This document shows, piece after piece, positions 17,594 to 26,388 of a DNA stretch of 64,000 bases; within the stretch, counting starts at the first letter, position 1, and every line of letters begins with the position of its first letter. Both the position numbers and the translations under genes were made by a program. The stretch lies in contig OZ242191.1 in assembly GCA_965205915.1 (NCBI GenBank), forward strand, positions 1,302,001 to 1,366,000, written 5' to 3'. The notes under the pieces are model-generated. The model worked only from the letters and a program-made list of their open reading frames with translations. It did not search any database and was not told the DNA's origin. The stretch is from VXMO01 sp965205915 (GTDB lineage: Bacteria > Chloroflexota > Dehalococcoidia > UBA6926).

Positions 17594-17988
17594 GAATTCT
17601 GCTTGACACCAATGCGTATACTTTCTTCGCGCAGTCCAATAGGGAGCTTGTCGAACGTGTCGAGGCGGCAGACGAAGTACTTATGTCCACGATTGTGCTC
17701 GGTGAATTGTTCCAGGGATTCCGCTTTGGTACAAGATTCCGTTCCAATAGCGACACTCTGGCTCGATTTCTTAGTGCGGAAAGTGTGACCGTAATCGATG
17801 TCAGCGCCACGACCGCGGATTGGTATTCCAGGATCGCTACAGCTTTGCGGGCCAAAGGCCGTCCCATCCCGACAAACGACATGTGGATCGCCGCCCACGC
17901 CATGGAAACCGGCGCTGAACTGATCTCAGCAGACCACCACTTCGAGCAGGTGGACGGGTTGGTGTGGACGCGGGTGGGGCAGGGATGA
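17590..17988 (+). CDS. PIN-domain toxin (VapC/FitB-like)
   Basis: 132-aa PIN ribonuclease beginning VRILLDTNAY, with the first catalytic Asp in LLDTN, a Glu in GELFQGF and the late Asp in PTNDMWIAAHA. GTG 17590 overlaps the antitoxin stop as GTGA; a GTG two codons earlier is also possible. With the RHH antitoxin it forms a complete module. Confidence 0.93.
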   Translation: MRILLDTNAYTFFAQSNRELVERVEAADEVLMSTIVLGELFQGFRFGTRFRSNSDTLARFLSAESVTVIDVSATTADWYSRIATALRAKGRPIPTNDMWIAAHAMETGAELISADHHFEQVDGLVWTRVGQG

Positions 17989-18014
17989 CAGTCAGGCGGA
18001 CAAATGGAGCGCGA

Positions 18015-18239
18015 CTAGCTCTCTGAATCCGACTCTTCTCCGGCCGCCTCAAGAGCTTCGTGGACAGCCTTCTTTATAGCTTCGCCGATGCGCACCCGAG
18101 ATTCCTTGCTGGCCTCTCTCACTTCAGCTAGGAACTTCTCATGCCTCTCTTTCTCTTCAGGTGTCAGCGGCGGGAGAGGCCGCCCACCAATCTGGTTGGG
18201 CCCGTATCTTCGATCTCTGCTGCGTCTCTTTGTAGTCAT
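18015..18239 (-). CDS. Small charged helical protein coupled to the Ntn-hydrolase gene
   Basis: 74 aa with no family I recognise. The first 25 residues are basic (TTKRRSRDRRYG); the rest, from PPLTPEEKERHEKF on, is a long predicted amphipathic helix ending in an acidic tail EAAGEESDSES. Its ATG overlaps the TGA of the upstream gene as ATGA, so the two are made together. It could be an adaptor, substrate or inhibitor of the enzyme; that is inference from coupling alone. Confidence 0.6.
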   Translation of the reverse strand: MTTKRRSRDRRYGPNQIGGRPLPPLTPEEKERHEKFLAEVREASKESRVRIGEAIKKAVHEALEAAGEESDSES

Positions 18240-19594
18240 TTCGTCACACCTTTCTGTGACACTCGGGCCAAATATTCCGGATTCAAGCCCGCCTCAAAAT
18301 ACTGCTTCCTCTTAATCCAAACAAGCCCGTCACCCTTCGTGATTAGGGCGACATCAGTAGGGCCACCGACGGTCTCGGTCTCAAGGGAGACACGGCGTCT
18401 TAGTGAAGTGAAACTGATGGCTGCTCCAGCCACGTCTGCCAATTGATCCTTGGGCAGCACACTTACAACTTCAAGGGCGTCATCAATTGGACCTCCGGGA
18501 TCCTTCCTTAGATACTCATCAATTGCTTCGACCAACCCTTCTACGACGCTCTCAATTTGGTCGTCTTTTTCTTCCGCGCGCTTCTCTAGCTCAAGTCCGC
18601 TCGAACCAGAGAACTCTCCCACAAGCTGCTTTGTATATTCCACAAGAAGTCCTCTTGCGAGTGCTGCAATAACACCGACATGAACGGTATCCAGTCCGGC
18701 AGTCAACAAGTATGGGTCCAGCTGGGCGAAACCTGCTATGGAGGCTTTGGGCGGCATTGCAATTTGCACTTCCTCCTTTTCTATCCACTTCAGCATGCCC
18801 CCATAAATGCCTTCTATCTCTACATTGATATAACCCGGAAACAAGTTGTCATCCCCAAATCCGGCTAGGACGATTCCGGATGAAAAGTCTGCCTCGGGTC
18901 CAGCCAAATCATCGGTCATCGATGCAATACTTGCGTAAGCTATATCCTCCAGCTGCCCTGCGTAACTGCTGTCCACATCGAAGTCGAACATTTCGAATAG
19001 CTCTGGAAGGGCTTGTTTGACGACGCTGTTGCCTTGTTGAATGATCTCCTCTGTCGTCTCGGACACTCGCTCTGCTTCTTGGATGCGCTGATGGACATAA
19101 TTCACTATTTCCGTGATAATCCCCTGCTTCCTAGATGCAAGCTTCTCCTTTAGGTCGCCCATTCTCGCGTTGTCTTCGTCCTCAAGCTCGATCAACTCTT
19201 CTGAGTCTTCCTCTTCTTGAGCTTTACTGGCTATCCACTCGAATACGTCATGAGCGGTTCCAAGCAAAAAGGTCTCTTGTCGTTCCAGCGATATGTCTTT
19301 CGCCATTCCTTCTCTGAGGAACCCAAGGAATGCGTCCATATAGTCCCGCAGTTGAGGAAATACCTCCCCTCCATGCCGCCGCCGATATTCTCCAACTACC
19401 GTCTCCCACGGTATTGACATGAATGACGCCGACCCATAGGTCATAATTCCTACGGGAGAGCCATCGGTAAGTTCAAGTATCTTGTTGTCCGAAGAAAAGA
19501 CTTTCTCTCGACCGCCTCCATGGGTGGAGGTCGCTGCACTGTCGGCCGCCAGCGCCACAGCGCCCGCGTTCATAATCAAGATCTCTGCAGTCAT
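18236..19594 (-). CDS. Proteasome-fold Ntn-hydrolase-like protein, uncharacterised
   Basis: 452 aa. After removal of Met1 the chain would begin with Thr, as in proteasome beta subunits and HslV. Counting that Thr as 1, Asp is at exactly position 17 in VALAADSAAT, the spacing of the proteasome Thr1-Asp17 pair. DNKILEL supplies a Lys at 37, equivalent to Lys33 with a four-residue insertion, and GIMTYGSASF matches the strand and Gly47 region. FMSIPWETVVGEYRRRHG follows. The remainder (from about 110) is an acidic helical region and a C-terminal domain with another alternation of small residues (SSGIVLAGFGDDNLFPG). Activity is not shown. Composition is more AT-rich than core genes. Confidence 0.65.
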   Translation of the reverse strand: MTAEILIMNAGAVALAADSAATSTHGGGREKVFSSDNKILELTDGSPVGIMTYGSASFMSIPWETVVGEYRRRHGGEVFPQLRDYMDAFLGFLREGMAKDISLERQETFLLGTAHDVFEWIASKAQEEEDSEELIELEDEDNARMGDLKEKLASRKQGIITEIVNYVHQRIQEAERVSETTEEIIQQGNSVVKQALPELFEMFDFDVDSSYAGQLEDIAYASIASMTDDLAGPEADFSSGIVLAGFGDDNLFPGYINVEIEGIYGGMLKWIEKEEVQIAMPPKASIAGFAQLDPYLLTAGLDTVHVGVIAALARGLLVEYTKQLVGEFSGSSGLELEKRAEEKDDQIESVVEGLVEAIDEYLRKDPGGPIDDALEVVSVLPKDQLADVAGAAISFTSLRRRVSLETETVGGPTDVALITKGDGLVWIKRKQYFEAGLNPEYLARVSQKGVTK

Positions 19595-19638
19595 TTTGCG
19601 AATACCTTCCCGTTGCCGCTTGGTAAAGCCTCTCTTTA

Positions 19639-21891
19639 TTACCCACCCCTCTCCCTCAACCCCCCCAGCAGCTTCTCCGGATGAATCGGAATCGCATAAG
19701 GCCGCACCCCCACCGCATCGTAGACCGCGTTGGCGATCGCCGCCGCTGTCGTGATGTTGGAGTGCTCGCCGACGGCCTTGATGTTGTAATTGCCCCAGCC
19801 GCTCGGCGCCTCCACCAAGATCGTCTCCAGCTCCGGGATGTCCGGCTGCGTCGGCGCTTTGTAGTCCGCGAGCGACGGGTTGGCGATGCGCCCGGACTCA
19901 TCCACCGTCAGGTTCTCCATCATCGCGTGGCCCAACGCCTGAACCAAGCCGCCCTCCACCTGCCCGTGGAACCCAATGGGGTTCAGCACGCGACCCACGT
20001 CATGCACCGCCGTCACCTTCTCAACTGTCACCCGACCCGTGTCCGTATCCACGCTGACCTCAGCGACCTGCGCGACGAAGGATGTCATCGGCGACCTCAT
20101 CAGCGGCCCGCCTTCCGGTATCTTGTTGCGGCCCGAAACAGGCTCGCCGCTCCGACGCACGATGTCCTCCATCGGGATGCTCTCATTCGTGCGGGAATTG
20201 ACCAACGCGCCGTTCGAATACTCCACAACAGACTCATCCCAGCCATTGAACTCCGCAGCCAGCCGCTTGAGTGTCGTCTTGACCTCCTCCGAGGCCTCCG
20301 TCGCGGCCATGGGCCCGACCATCGATGCGCGAGAACCGCCAAAGCCCAGGTCGAACACGCCGGCGTCCATCTCATCCGTGCTGAACGGCACGACTTTGAC
20401 GCGCTCGATCTCCACCTGCATCTCCTCGGCGACCGTTTGGCGAATGATCGTGTTCACGCCGGTGCCGGGGTCAAAGAATGACGTGCGCGCCGTCAGGCCG
20501 CCGTCCTCCTCAACAATGACGACCGACTGCGTCAGGCCGCCGAATTGCGGCCGATGGCCATAGGCGATGCCGCGGCCCACGTTCGCCGGGCGAGGCTCTG
20601 CCATCTTGCCTGCGCGCGCGGCCTCCTCAATGATCTGGTCGGCGATGATGCCGGTGAACACGTGTCCGGTCGGCGTCTCGTCGCCCTCATGCACGACGTT
20701 CTTGAGGCGGAACTCCACCGGATCCATGCCAAGCTCTTCCGCGATGATGTCCATTATGGATTCGCCCGCAAATATGCCCTGAACCTCGCCGGGCCCGCGC
20801 TGGAACCCGCCGGGCACCGTATTCGTCGCCACCTGCCAGCTATCGATCCGCGTGTGCGGAATGCGATACGGCCCCGCCACCTCATTCGCGCCGGGCAGGC
20901 TGCCGCTCGGCGAATACGCCCGATAGGCGCCCGCGTTGAAATAGATGTCAGATTCCCACGCCGTGATTGTCCCGTCGCGCTTCACACCAACCTTGACGTG
21001 GATCTCGGAGGGGTGGCGGGGGTTCATTGCCATCAGCTCCTCGGAGTAGTCCATTGCGAACTTGACCGGTCGCCCCGTCTTCTCCGCGAGCGCATAGCAG
21101 ATTGGCACGCCAACGATGTCGCCCTTGCCGCCGAAATCGCCGCCCACGTATGCAAAGTTGATCACGACCTGCGAGGCCTCGCGGCCCGTTAACGTCGCGA
21201 TCGACATGCGATTGGACATCGGCGACTTTGTGCCGACCCACGTCTGCACCGTGCCATCGTCGTCGATGGCAACGACGCAGTTGTGCGGCTCCAAATAGAG
21301 TTGGTGTGTACGGGACGTCTCAAAGTCGCGCTCGACGATGACGTCGGCCTCGGCCATGCCTTGCGCGACGTCGCCCTTGGTCCAGTTGTTATGAACAACC
21401 AGGTTGGACGGCCCGTCCAGCGGGTCCGTGACGCCACCGTACGTATTGAAATCGGGGTGGAGGATCGGGGCATTCGCGGCGCGCCCCTCGGCAATGGTCA
21501 CAACGGCGGGCAACTCCTCATATACGACGTCGATGAGGCCCAGCGCCTGCTCGGCGGTCTCCTCATCGTCCGCGGCGACGGCCGCGACCTTGTCACCGAT
21601 GTACAGCGCGCGATCCCACGCCAGGATTGGCTCATCCTGGATGGTCTTGCCCCATCGCTGGCCCTCTACGTCCTTGCCAGTGATGACGGCGTGGACGCCG
21701 GGCAGCGCGAGCGCCTCGGAGGCGTCAATGGAGACGATGCGGGCGTGGGCATACGGAGAGCGCAGCACCTTGCACCAAAGCGTTCCCGCCGGAACGATGT
21801 CGATAGAATACTTGCCCATGCCGGTGACCTTCTCAGGCCCGTCCGCGCGACCAACCGGCTGTCCGATAACGCGATGCTCAGTGGTTGCCAT
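19639..21891 (-). CDS. Xanthine dehydrogenase family molybdopterin-binding subunit
   Basis: 750-aa large subunit of a molybdenum hydroxylase (CoxL/XdhA family). Landmarks: GKYSIDIVPAGTLWCKVLRSPYAHA near the N-terminus, GGDFGGKGDI, the QRGPGEVQGIFAGESIMD block, GGSRASMVG, and AVGEHSNITTAAAIANAVYDAVGVR, whose Glu is the conserved active-site base. The 2Fe-2S and FAD subunits that normally complete the enzyme are not adjacent. It could use separately encoded partners. Substrate (aldehyde, aromatic, purine or CO) cannot be assigned; the CO dehydrogenase active-site loop is not seen. Confidence 0.9.
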   Translation of the reverse strand: MATTEHRVIGQPVGRADGPEKVTGMGKYSIDIVPAGTLWCKVLRSPYAHARIVSIDASEALALPGVHAVITGKDVEGQRWGKTIQDEPILAWDRALYIGDKVAAVAADDEETAEQALGLIDVVYEELPAVVTIAEGRAANAPILHPDFNTYGGVTDPLDGPSNLVVHNNWTKGDVAQGMAEADVIVERDFETSRTHQLYLEPHNCVVAIDDDGTVQTWVGTKSPMSNRMSIATLTGREASQVVINFAYVGGDFGGKGDIVGVPICYALAEKTGRPVKFAMDYSEELMAMNPRHPSEIHVKVGVKRDGTITAWESDIYFNAGAYRAYSPSGSLPGANEVAGPYRIPHTRIDSWQVATNTVPGGFQRGPGEVQGIFAGESIMDIIAEELGMDPVEFRLKNVVHEGDETPTGHVFTGIIADQIIEEAARAGKMAEPRPANVGRGIAYGHRPQFGGLTQSVVIVEEDGGLTARTSFFDPGTGVNTIIRQTVAEEMQVEIERVKVVPFSTDEMDAGVFDLGFGGSRASMVGPMAATEASEEVKTTLKRLAAEFNGWDESVVEYSNGALVNSRTNESIPMEDIVRRSGEPVSGRNKIPEGGPLMRSPMTSFVAQVAEVSVDTDTGRVTVEKVTAVHDVGRVLNPIGFHGQVEGGLVQALGHAMMENLTVDESGRIANPSLADYKAPTQPDIPELETILVEAPSGWGNYNIKAVGEHSNITTAAAIANAVYDAVGVRPYAIPIHPEKLLGGLRERGG

Positions 21892-22032
21892 TTTGAGATG
21901 TTCCTTCCCCGTGTGTGCCCGCTCGCGGTCAATACGCCGCGAAATCTATGGAAAGTATACGGAATGCCGGGACCGCTCATGCGCCAAGCGCGCTAAGCCT
22001 CGCTATCGTGCCAACCAAGCGAGTCGGAGAGC

Positions 22033-23649
22033 CTACTCCGCGCCGGCGTCAATCAGGTACTGGACAATCTCAGGCGACGAGATCCGACCAGCGTGTTCGA
22101 GCATCGTCTGTCCGCCTGTCACAAAGTCATTCACATCAGCCTCTGCTTTGACAAGCAATGTGACCATTTCCAGGTTGCGGGATTCGATTGCCCGACTAAG
22201 GGGCGATCTGCCGTCAGCCCCGCATCCGTCGGGGTTAGCGCCTGCTTCCAGCAAGGCTCGCGCCTTCTCAATCGATCCGGATTCCACCGCAATCTTGAGC
22301 GCGGGGTTGCCAAGTTCACTTTCGGCATCCGGGTTCGCGCCCGCGTCAAGAATCAACTTCAGGGTCTCGACATTATCCCCGTGCAAAGCGCGGACCAGCA
22401 CGGCATTCCCATGACTGTTTAGTGCGTTTACGTCCGCGCCATTGTCGATGAGGAAACGCGTTATCTCAACGGACTTCCGGGCCCTACTCAGCAGCGATCC
22501 TCCCCACGTTTGTTGATTAACATCTGCTCCGGAATCGACAAGGTACTGGAGAATCTCGATATTTCCTCTGGAGACAGCCGGATCGAGAGGAGGACTACCG
22601 TAGCGGTCGGTTCCGTTGACATTTGCGCCCGACTCCACCAACAGCTTCAACATTGTCAGATTCTCGTTCCATATCACGTCGGATAGCACCGGGTTTCCGT
22701 TCCAATCACGCAGGCCCGGATCTGCCCCCGCTTCAAGCAGTGTCTGCGTTATGTCGATATCCTCTCGCCTCGCCGCTGCATACCAGAGGGCGCTGTTGCC
22801 GCTTACAGCCCTGCCGTTCACATCCACCTCCTCTGAGATCAGTCGTCGAATTGTGGCGGCATCTCCGCGCCTGGCCGCCTCAGTCAGCTCGACCACGAGA
22901 GGGTCGGCGATACATTCCGACCGGTCATCGCCGCCCCTCTCGACAATTACTCGCGAGAGGTGTTCGATAGTCCATCGTCCTTCGGAGAAGGCCGCCGCAA
23001 AGCTGATGGTCTTTTCACCCAGATCGATGTCCTTCACATCGATTCGCTCCCTGTCCGATACCGTTGCGAATCGGCCCAGACCGTCAGAAGTCACGTCAAA
23101 GAAGCAATATGTCTCAGGGAACCTGCAGATTTCTCCGTGGAGGACAACCAGTCCATTCCGACAATCTCCTTCAAACGGCTCACGCAGCGGCGGTGGGCGC
23201 TCACTTCTATCCACCGGCGGCCACTGTGGGAGGGCCACAATGATTCGACCGGTCCCGTCGTTCTCAGTCTTGAGATCACAGATACATAACTCCTCTTGCG
23301 GACCAACTATCCGGGAGGCGAATCGGCGCCCACTGACAGTGCCATCAATCGCCGCATTGCCGTTCTCCAGGATTTCCAACTCAAATGAGCTGCTCGAGTT
23401 GTTCCTATATGTGCAGCCTTCTCCCGGTACGAGTCGCAGACCAACCTCGCACTCCGGCAACGGCGTCGGCCTTGGTGTTGATAGTGCCGGGCTTGATATT
23501 GCAGTGTGCACCGGCGGTGTGGGGTTGGCGGACGGGATCACTGCGGGTGTCGCCGTAACCTCATCAATCCTGGTGCAGCCGATGAGTGTCGCCAGCAATA
23601 ATCCGACTGCCACGATAGCAACGGCGCCGCGTCGACTCACATTACGCAT
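22033..23649 (-). CDS. Ankyrin-repeat lipoprotein, paralogue 1
   Basis: 538 aa. ATG 23649 starts a signal ending in lipobox TLIGC (Cys25) followed by TRIDE. A Thr/Pro linker leads to two Cys-containing modules, the first around CEVGLRLVPGEGCTY and CICDLKTENDG, the second around GEICRFPETYCFFDVTSDGLGRF. From about residue 285 to the end there are about eight ankyrin repeats (e.g. ADPGLRDWNGNPVL, GADVNALNSHGNAVL), closing with IVQYLIDAGAE. It should be anchored outside the cell membrane. Two close paralogues follow on the same strand side. Ankyrin ligands are unknown. Confidence 0.85.
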   Translation of the reverse strand: MRNVSRRGAVAIVAVGLLLATLIGCTRIDEVTATPAVIPSANPTPPVHTAISSPALSTPRPTPLPECEVGLRLVPGEGCTYRNNSSSSFELEILENGNAAIDGTVSGRRFASRIVGPQEELCICDLKTENDGTGRIIVALPQWPPVDRSERPPPLREPFEGDCRNGLVVLHGEICRFPETYCFFDVTSDGLGRFATVSDRERIDVKDIDLGEKTISFAAAFSEGRWTIEHLSRVIVERGGDDRSECIADPLVVELTEAARRGDAATIRRLISEEVDVNGRAVSGNSALWYAAARREDIDITQTLLEAGADPGLRDWNGNPVLSDVIWNENLTMLKLLVESGANVNGTDRYGSPPLDPAVSRGNIEILQYLVDSGADVNQQTWGGSLLSRARKSVEITRFLIDNGADVNALNSHGNAVLVRALHGDNVETLKLILDAGANPDAESELGNPALKIAVESGSIEKARALLEAGANPDGCGADGRSPLSRAIESRNLEMVTLLVKAEADVNDFVTGGQTMLEHAGRISSPEIVQYLIDAGAE

Positions 23650-23714
23650 GAGGATCACTCTAACCGGGGGCGGCGGAATGCCGGGAGTCCCAGTCGGGCT
23701 GAGATGTTGCCAGT

Positions 23715-24440
23715 CTACCGCTTCACGCCGGAGATGGTCGCGCTGTACCAGAACTGCCCCTCGATCATCTCCTCTGCTTGCGGCGCGCTCTCCACCGTCA
23801 CGTCCGCAAAGCCCGCCCGACGAATCGTGTCGGCGTATTCCGTGTCCGGCAGCGAGCCGGAGACGCACCCCGTCAGCAGCGCCATGTCCTGCTTCTCAGT
23901 CTCCGTCGCAGGCCGCGATAGCACGATGTCCGATACCATCAGCCGCCCGCCGGGCCGCAGCGCTCGAAACGCCTCGCGGAACACAGCGTCCTTGTCCGGC
24001 GCGAGATTGATAACACAGTTGGACATGACCACATCAACCGTGGAGTCCACCAGTGGGAGTGATTCGATGTCCCCATGCTTGAAGGTCACGTTGCCGAGAC
24101 CCATCTTCCGGGCATTCTCTTCAGCCTTATCGATCATGTCCTGCGTGAAGTCCACGCCGATGACCATCCCTTGTTCGCCAACCTGTTCCGCGGCGAGAAA
24201 GCAGTCGAGGCCCGCGCCGCTGCCCAGATCCAGCACCGTCTCACCAGGCCGTATGCCGGCCAGTGCAACGGGGTTGCCGCACCCAAAGGTCGCCACGCTG
24301 CCCGGCAGTTTCTCCAGCACCTCGGCGGGATAGGCGGCCAGTGCTGAGGCGTCACCGCAGCAGCTATCGGCATCAGCCTCCATCGCCTCTCGCAGTTTAT
24401 CCGCATACGACTCAGACACGACGACCTTGAGTTCAATCAT
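23715..24440 (-). CDS. arsM: Arsenite methyltransferase
   Basis: 241-aa AdoMet-dependent enzyme of the ArsM family. The AdoMet loop is VLDLGSGAGLDCF; the family Cys residues are present in SCCGD, FGCGNP, SNCVINL and LLTGCVSG, the last two matching the As(III)-binding pair of characterised enzymes. ATG 24440 has GAGGTG upstream and is better than the 24-codon extension. No ArsR or ArsB gene is next to it; it sits between two ankyrin lipoprotein genes, all on the minus strand. Likely role: methylation of arsenite. Confidence 0.92.
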   Translation of the reverse strand: MIELKVVVSESYADKLREAMEADADSCCGDASALAAYPAEVLEKLPGSVATFGCGNPVALAGIRPGETVLDLGSGAGLDCFLAAEQVGEQGMVIGVDFTQDMIDKAEENARKMGLGNVTFKHGDIESLPLVDSTVDVVMSNCVINLAPDKDAVFREAFRALRPGGRLMVSDIVLSRPATETEKQDMALLTGCVSGSLPDTEYADTIRRAGFADVTVESAPQAEEMIEGQFWYSATISGVKR

Positions 24441-24526
24441 TGAGTTCACCTCACGCCCCTGGACCACAGTTTCATCATTCTTGACGGAATTATACGCAAT
24501 GACGCGGGCCACTACGCGTATAAATC

Positions 24527-24548
24527 CCTTCCCCTCGATGGGGGAAGG
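24527..24548 (-). terminator. Terminator hairpin after ankyrin paralogue 2
   Basis: CCTTCCCC (24527-24534) pairs with GGGGAAGG (24541-24548). On the minus strand it comes 22 bases after the ankyrin stop and is followed by GATTTATA, a weak T-rich tail. It would separate the ankyrin gene from arsM. Confidence 0.5.
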
Positions 24549-24569
24549 TTAGGGAATATGGCGCAACCG

Positions 24570-26354
24570 CTACTCCGCCCCCGCGTCTATTAGGTACTGC
24601 ACGATGGCCGGAGAGCCAACCCGTTGGGCAATTTCCAGGATGGTTCTACCTTCGGAATCAATTGCGCCCACATTGGCTCCTGCTTTGACAAGGATGTCCG
24701 TCAACACCATATCCCCCTTGAGGGTCGCGGCGGCCAGTAGGGAGTCGCCATTGGCGTCATACGCATCCACATTCGCGCCTCCATCAACGAGCGCCCGCGC
24801 GTTTGGGGCTGATCCGACGCGGATCGCGACCGCGAGGGGCGGATTTCCGGACCTATCACATGCATCAGGATCCGCTCCATGCTCAATGAGAAAACGTATC
24901 TCGTCCCCATTGTCGAATTCTGCGGCCAGAGACAACACCGGCGTGCCGCGCGAAGAGCGGGCATTCACGTCCGCTCCCGCCTCGACCATCATGCGTACCT
25001 TCTCAACACCGCCGGCCACTGCGGCACTCAGCAGCGGCTCACCCGACCGATCAAAGGCGTGTACATCGGCGCCCGCTTCAATAAGTACCCTAACGATTTC
25101 TATGTCCTTGAATACGAGCGGGCGAACCAACAGGGCGTTCCCGGCATGATCCCTGGCATTAACTTCTCCGCCGCCATCCACCAGCACTTGAATGACCTCT
25201 GCGTCTTCGGTCTGGAAGGCGCGCTGTACGGCCGAATACCCATGTGCGTCGCGGGCGTTCGGATCTGCGCCCGCCCGGAGCAGGGTTCGCAGGCTATCAA
25301 GGGAACCCCAAATAGCGGCGCCATGAACGATCGGACTTCCCATGGCATCCCGAAGATCAACATCGGCGCCGGCGTCGATGAGCATCTGTACAATCTCAAT
25401 CTTCCCGCCTTCATCTGCCGCAATGGCCGCAATCTCCAGGAGGGGCCGGCCGTATATATGATCACGAACGTCGAGATTTGCACCATCGTCAATGTAGCGT
25501 TGCACGCTGGCGATATCGCCGGTCTGAATGGCGCGAACAAAATCCTCCACATCCTGATTCGCAGGACAGTAAACGCGAGACGTCTCCCGCGTTGGCTCGG
25601 CCACATCTCTGATGTTCCACCTCCCGCCCGATCCAACGGCCAAAAAATCAAAGGTCAGTTCACCCTTGGTCACGCCGCTCATTTCAATTCGCCCCGAATC
25701 TGAAACGGTGAGGAAATGCCCCATGCCATTGGCTGTGACCTCAAATAGGCAATCGCTCCCGGGGTACCAGCAGAGCTCGCCCGCCTCCACGTCCATCCCG
25801 ACAACACACTGCCCAAGATACGGTGAGGGCGGCAGGACAAATCGCTCAATCTGGAAAGTGGGTATCGGTTGCGGCAAGGCTGTTATCGTGCGGTTAAGCC
25901 CATCCGATTCCGTTGTCAGGCCACAGACGCAAACCTTGTCGCCGGGTTCCACTGTCCTGTCAATCAGCCAGAGCGGCCCTACTCTTCCATCCAGCAATGT
26001 TGACCCGTCCCCCCGAACGGCGAGCACAAAATTGCTCCTATTTTCGTCCAGATATGAGCACGCCTCCCCCGGTTCCAGAAGAAGCCCGACTGCGCACTCA
26101 TACTGGATCTCAATGGGCACCCTCGTGGGCGTCGGTGGCGGGGGAGTCGATGTGGGGGCCAAAGGAACCGGCGTACCGGCCAGGACTACCGGGGCTTGTG
26201 TCACTGTTTCCGGTACACGTGTCGCAAGCTGCGTCGTGTTCGTCACGCCTGGGACTGTTTCAGCCGTCGGCGTTTGCGCCTCATCAATACGCGTACACGC
26301 CAACAGGCCGAATAACATCACCAGGGCGACAGCCGGAATCACAATGGATTTCAT
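24570..26354 (-). CDS. Ankyrin-repeat lipoprotein, paralogue 2
   Basis: 594 aa from ATG 26354. Signal peptide with lipobox GLLAC (Cys20), then TRIDE, the same start of the mature chain as paralogue 1. After a Thr/Pro linker come the same two modules (CAVGLLLEPGEACSY with CVCGLTTESDG; CVVGMDVEAGELCWYPGSDCLFEV), then about nine ankyrin repeats with the typical NARDAHGYSAV and ADPDACDRSGNPPL turns, ending IVQYLIDAGAE. The stop is 26 bases from paralogue 3's end region, so the two lie head-to-tail; the upstream gene's stop overlaps this gene's upstream frame. Confidence 0.85.
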   Translation of the reverse strand: MKSIVIPAVALVMLFGLLACTRIDEAQTPTAETVPGVTNTTQLATRVPETVTQAPVVLAGTPVPLAPTSTPPPPTPTRVPIEIQYECAVGLLLEPGEACSYLDENRSNFVLAVRGDGSTLLDGRVGPLWLIDRTVEPGDKVCVCGLTTESDGLNRTITALPQPIPTFQIERFVLPPSPYLGQCVVGMDVEAGELCWYPGSDCLFEVTANGMGHFLTVSDSGRIEMSGVTKGELTFDFLAVGSGGRWNIRDVAEPTRETSRVYCPANQDVEDFVRAIQTGDIASVQRYIDDGANLDVRDHIYGRPLLEIAAIAADEGGKIEIVQMLIDAGADVDLRDAMGSPIVHGAAIWGSLDSLRTLLRAGADPNARDAHGYSAVQRAFQTEDAEVIQVLVDGGGEVNARDHAGNALLVRPLVFKDIEIVRVLIEAGADVHAFDRSGEPLLSAAVAGGVEKVRMMVEAGADVNARSSRGTPVLSLAAEFDNGDEIRFLIEHGADPDACDRSGNPPLAVAIRVGSAPNARALVDGGANVDAYDANGDSLLAAATLKGDMVLTDILVKAGANVGAIDSEGRTILEIAQRVGSPAIVQYLIDAGAE

Positions 26355-26388
26355 TCCCACATTTTCCCCGAGTATCCCAGTCGCAATC

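Noticed and set aside
19681..20481. 266-codon plus-strand frame opposite the molybdopterin subunit gene
   Set aside because: Its His/Arg/Leu-rich composition is typical of a shadow frame over a GC-rich gene.
22616..24010. 464-codon plus-strand frame opposite ankyrin paralogue 1 and arsM
   Set aside because: It spans two real genes and their gap and has low-complexity Ser/Arg/Pro composition.
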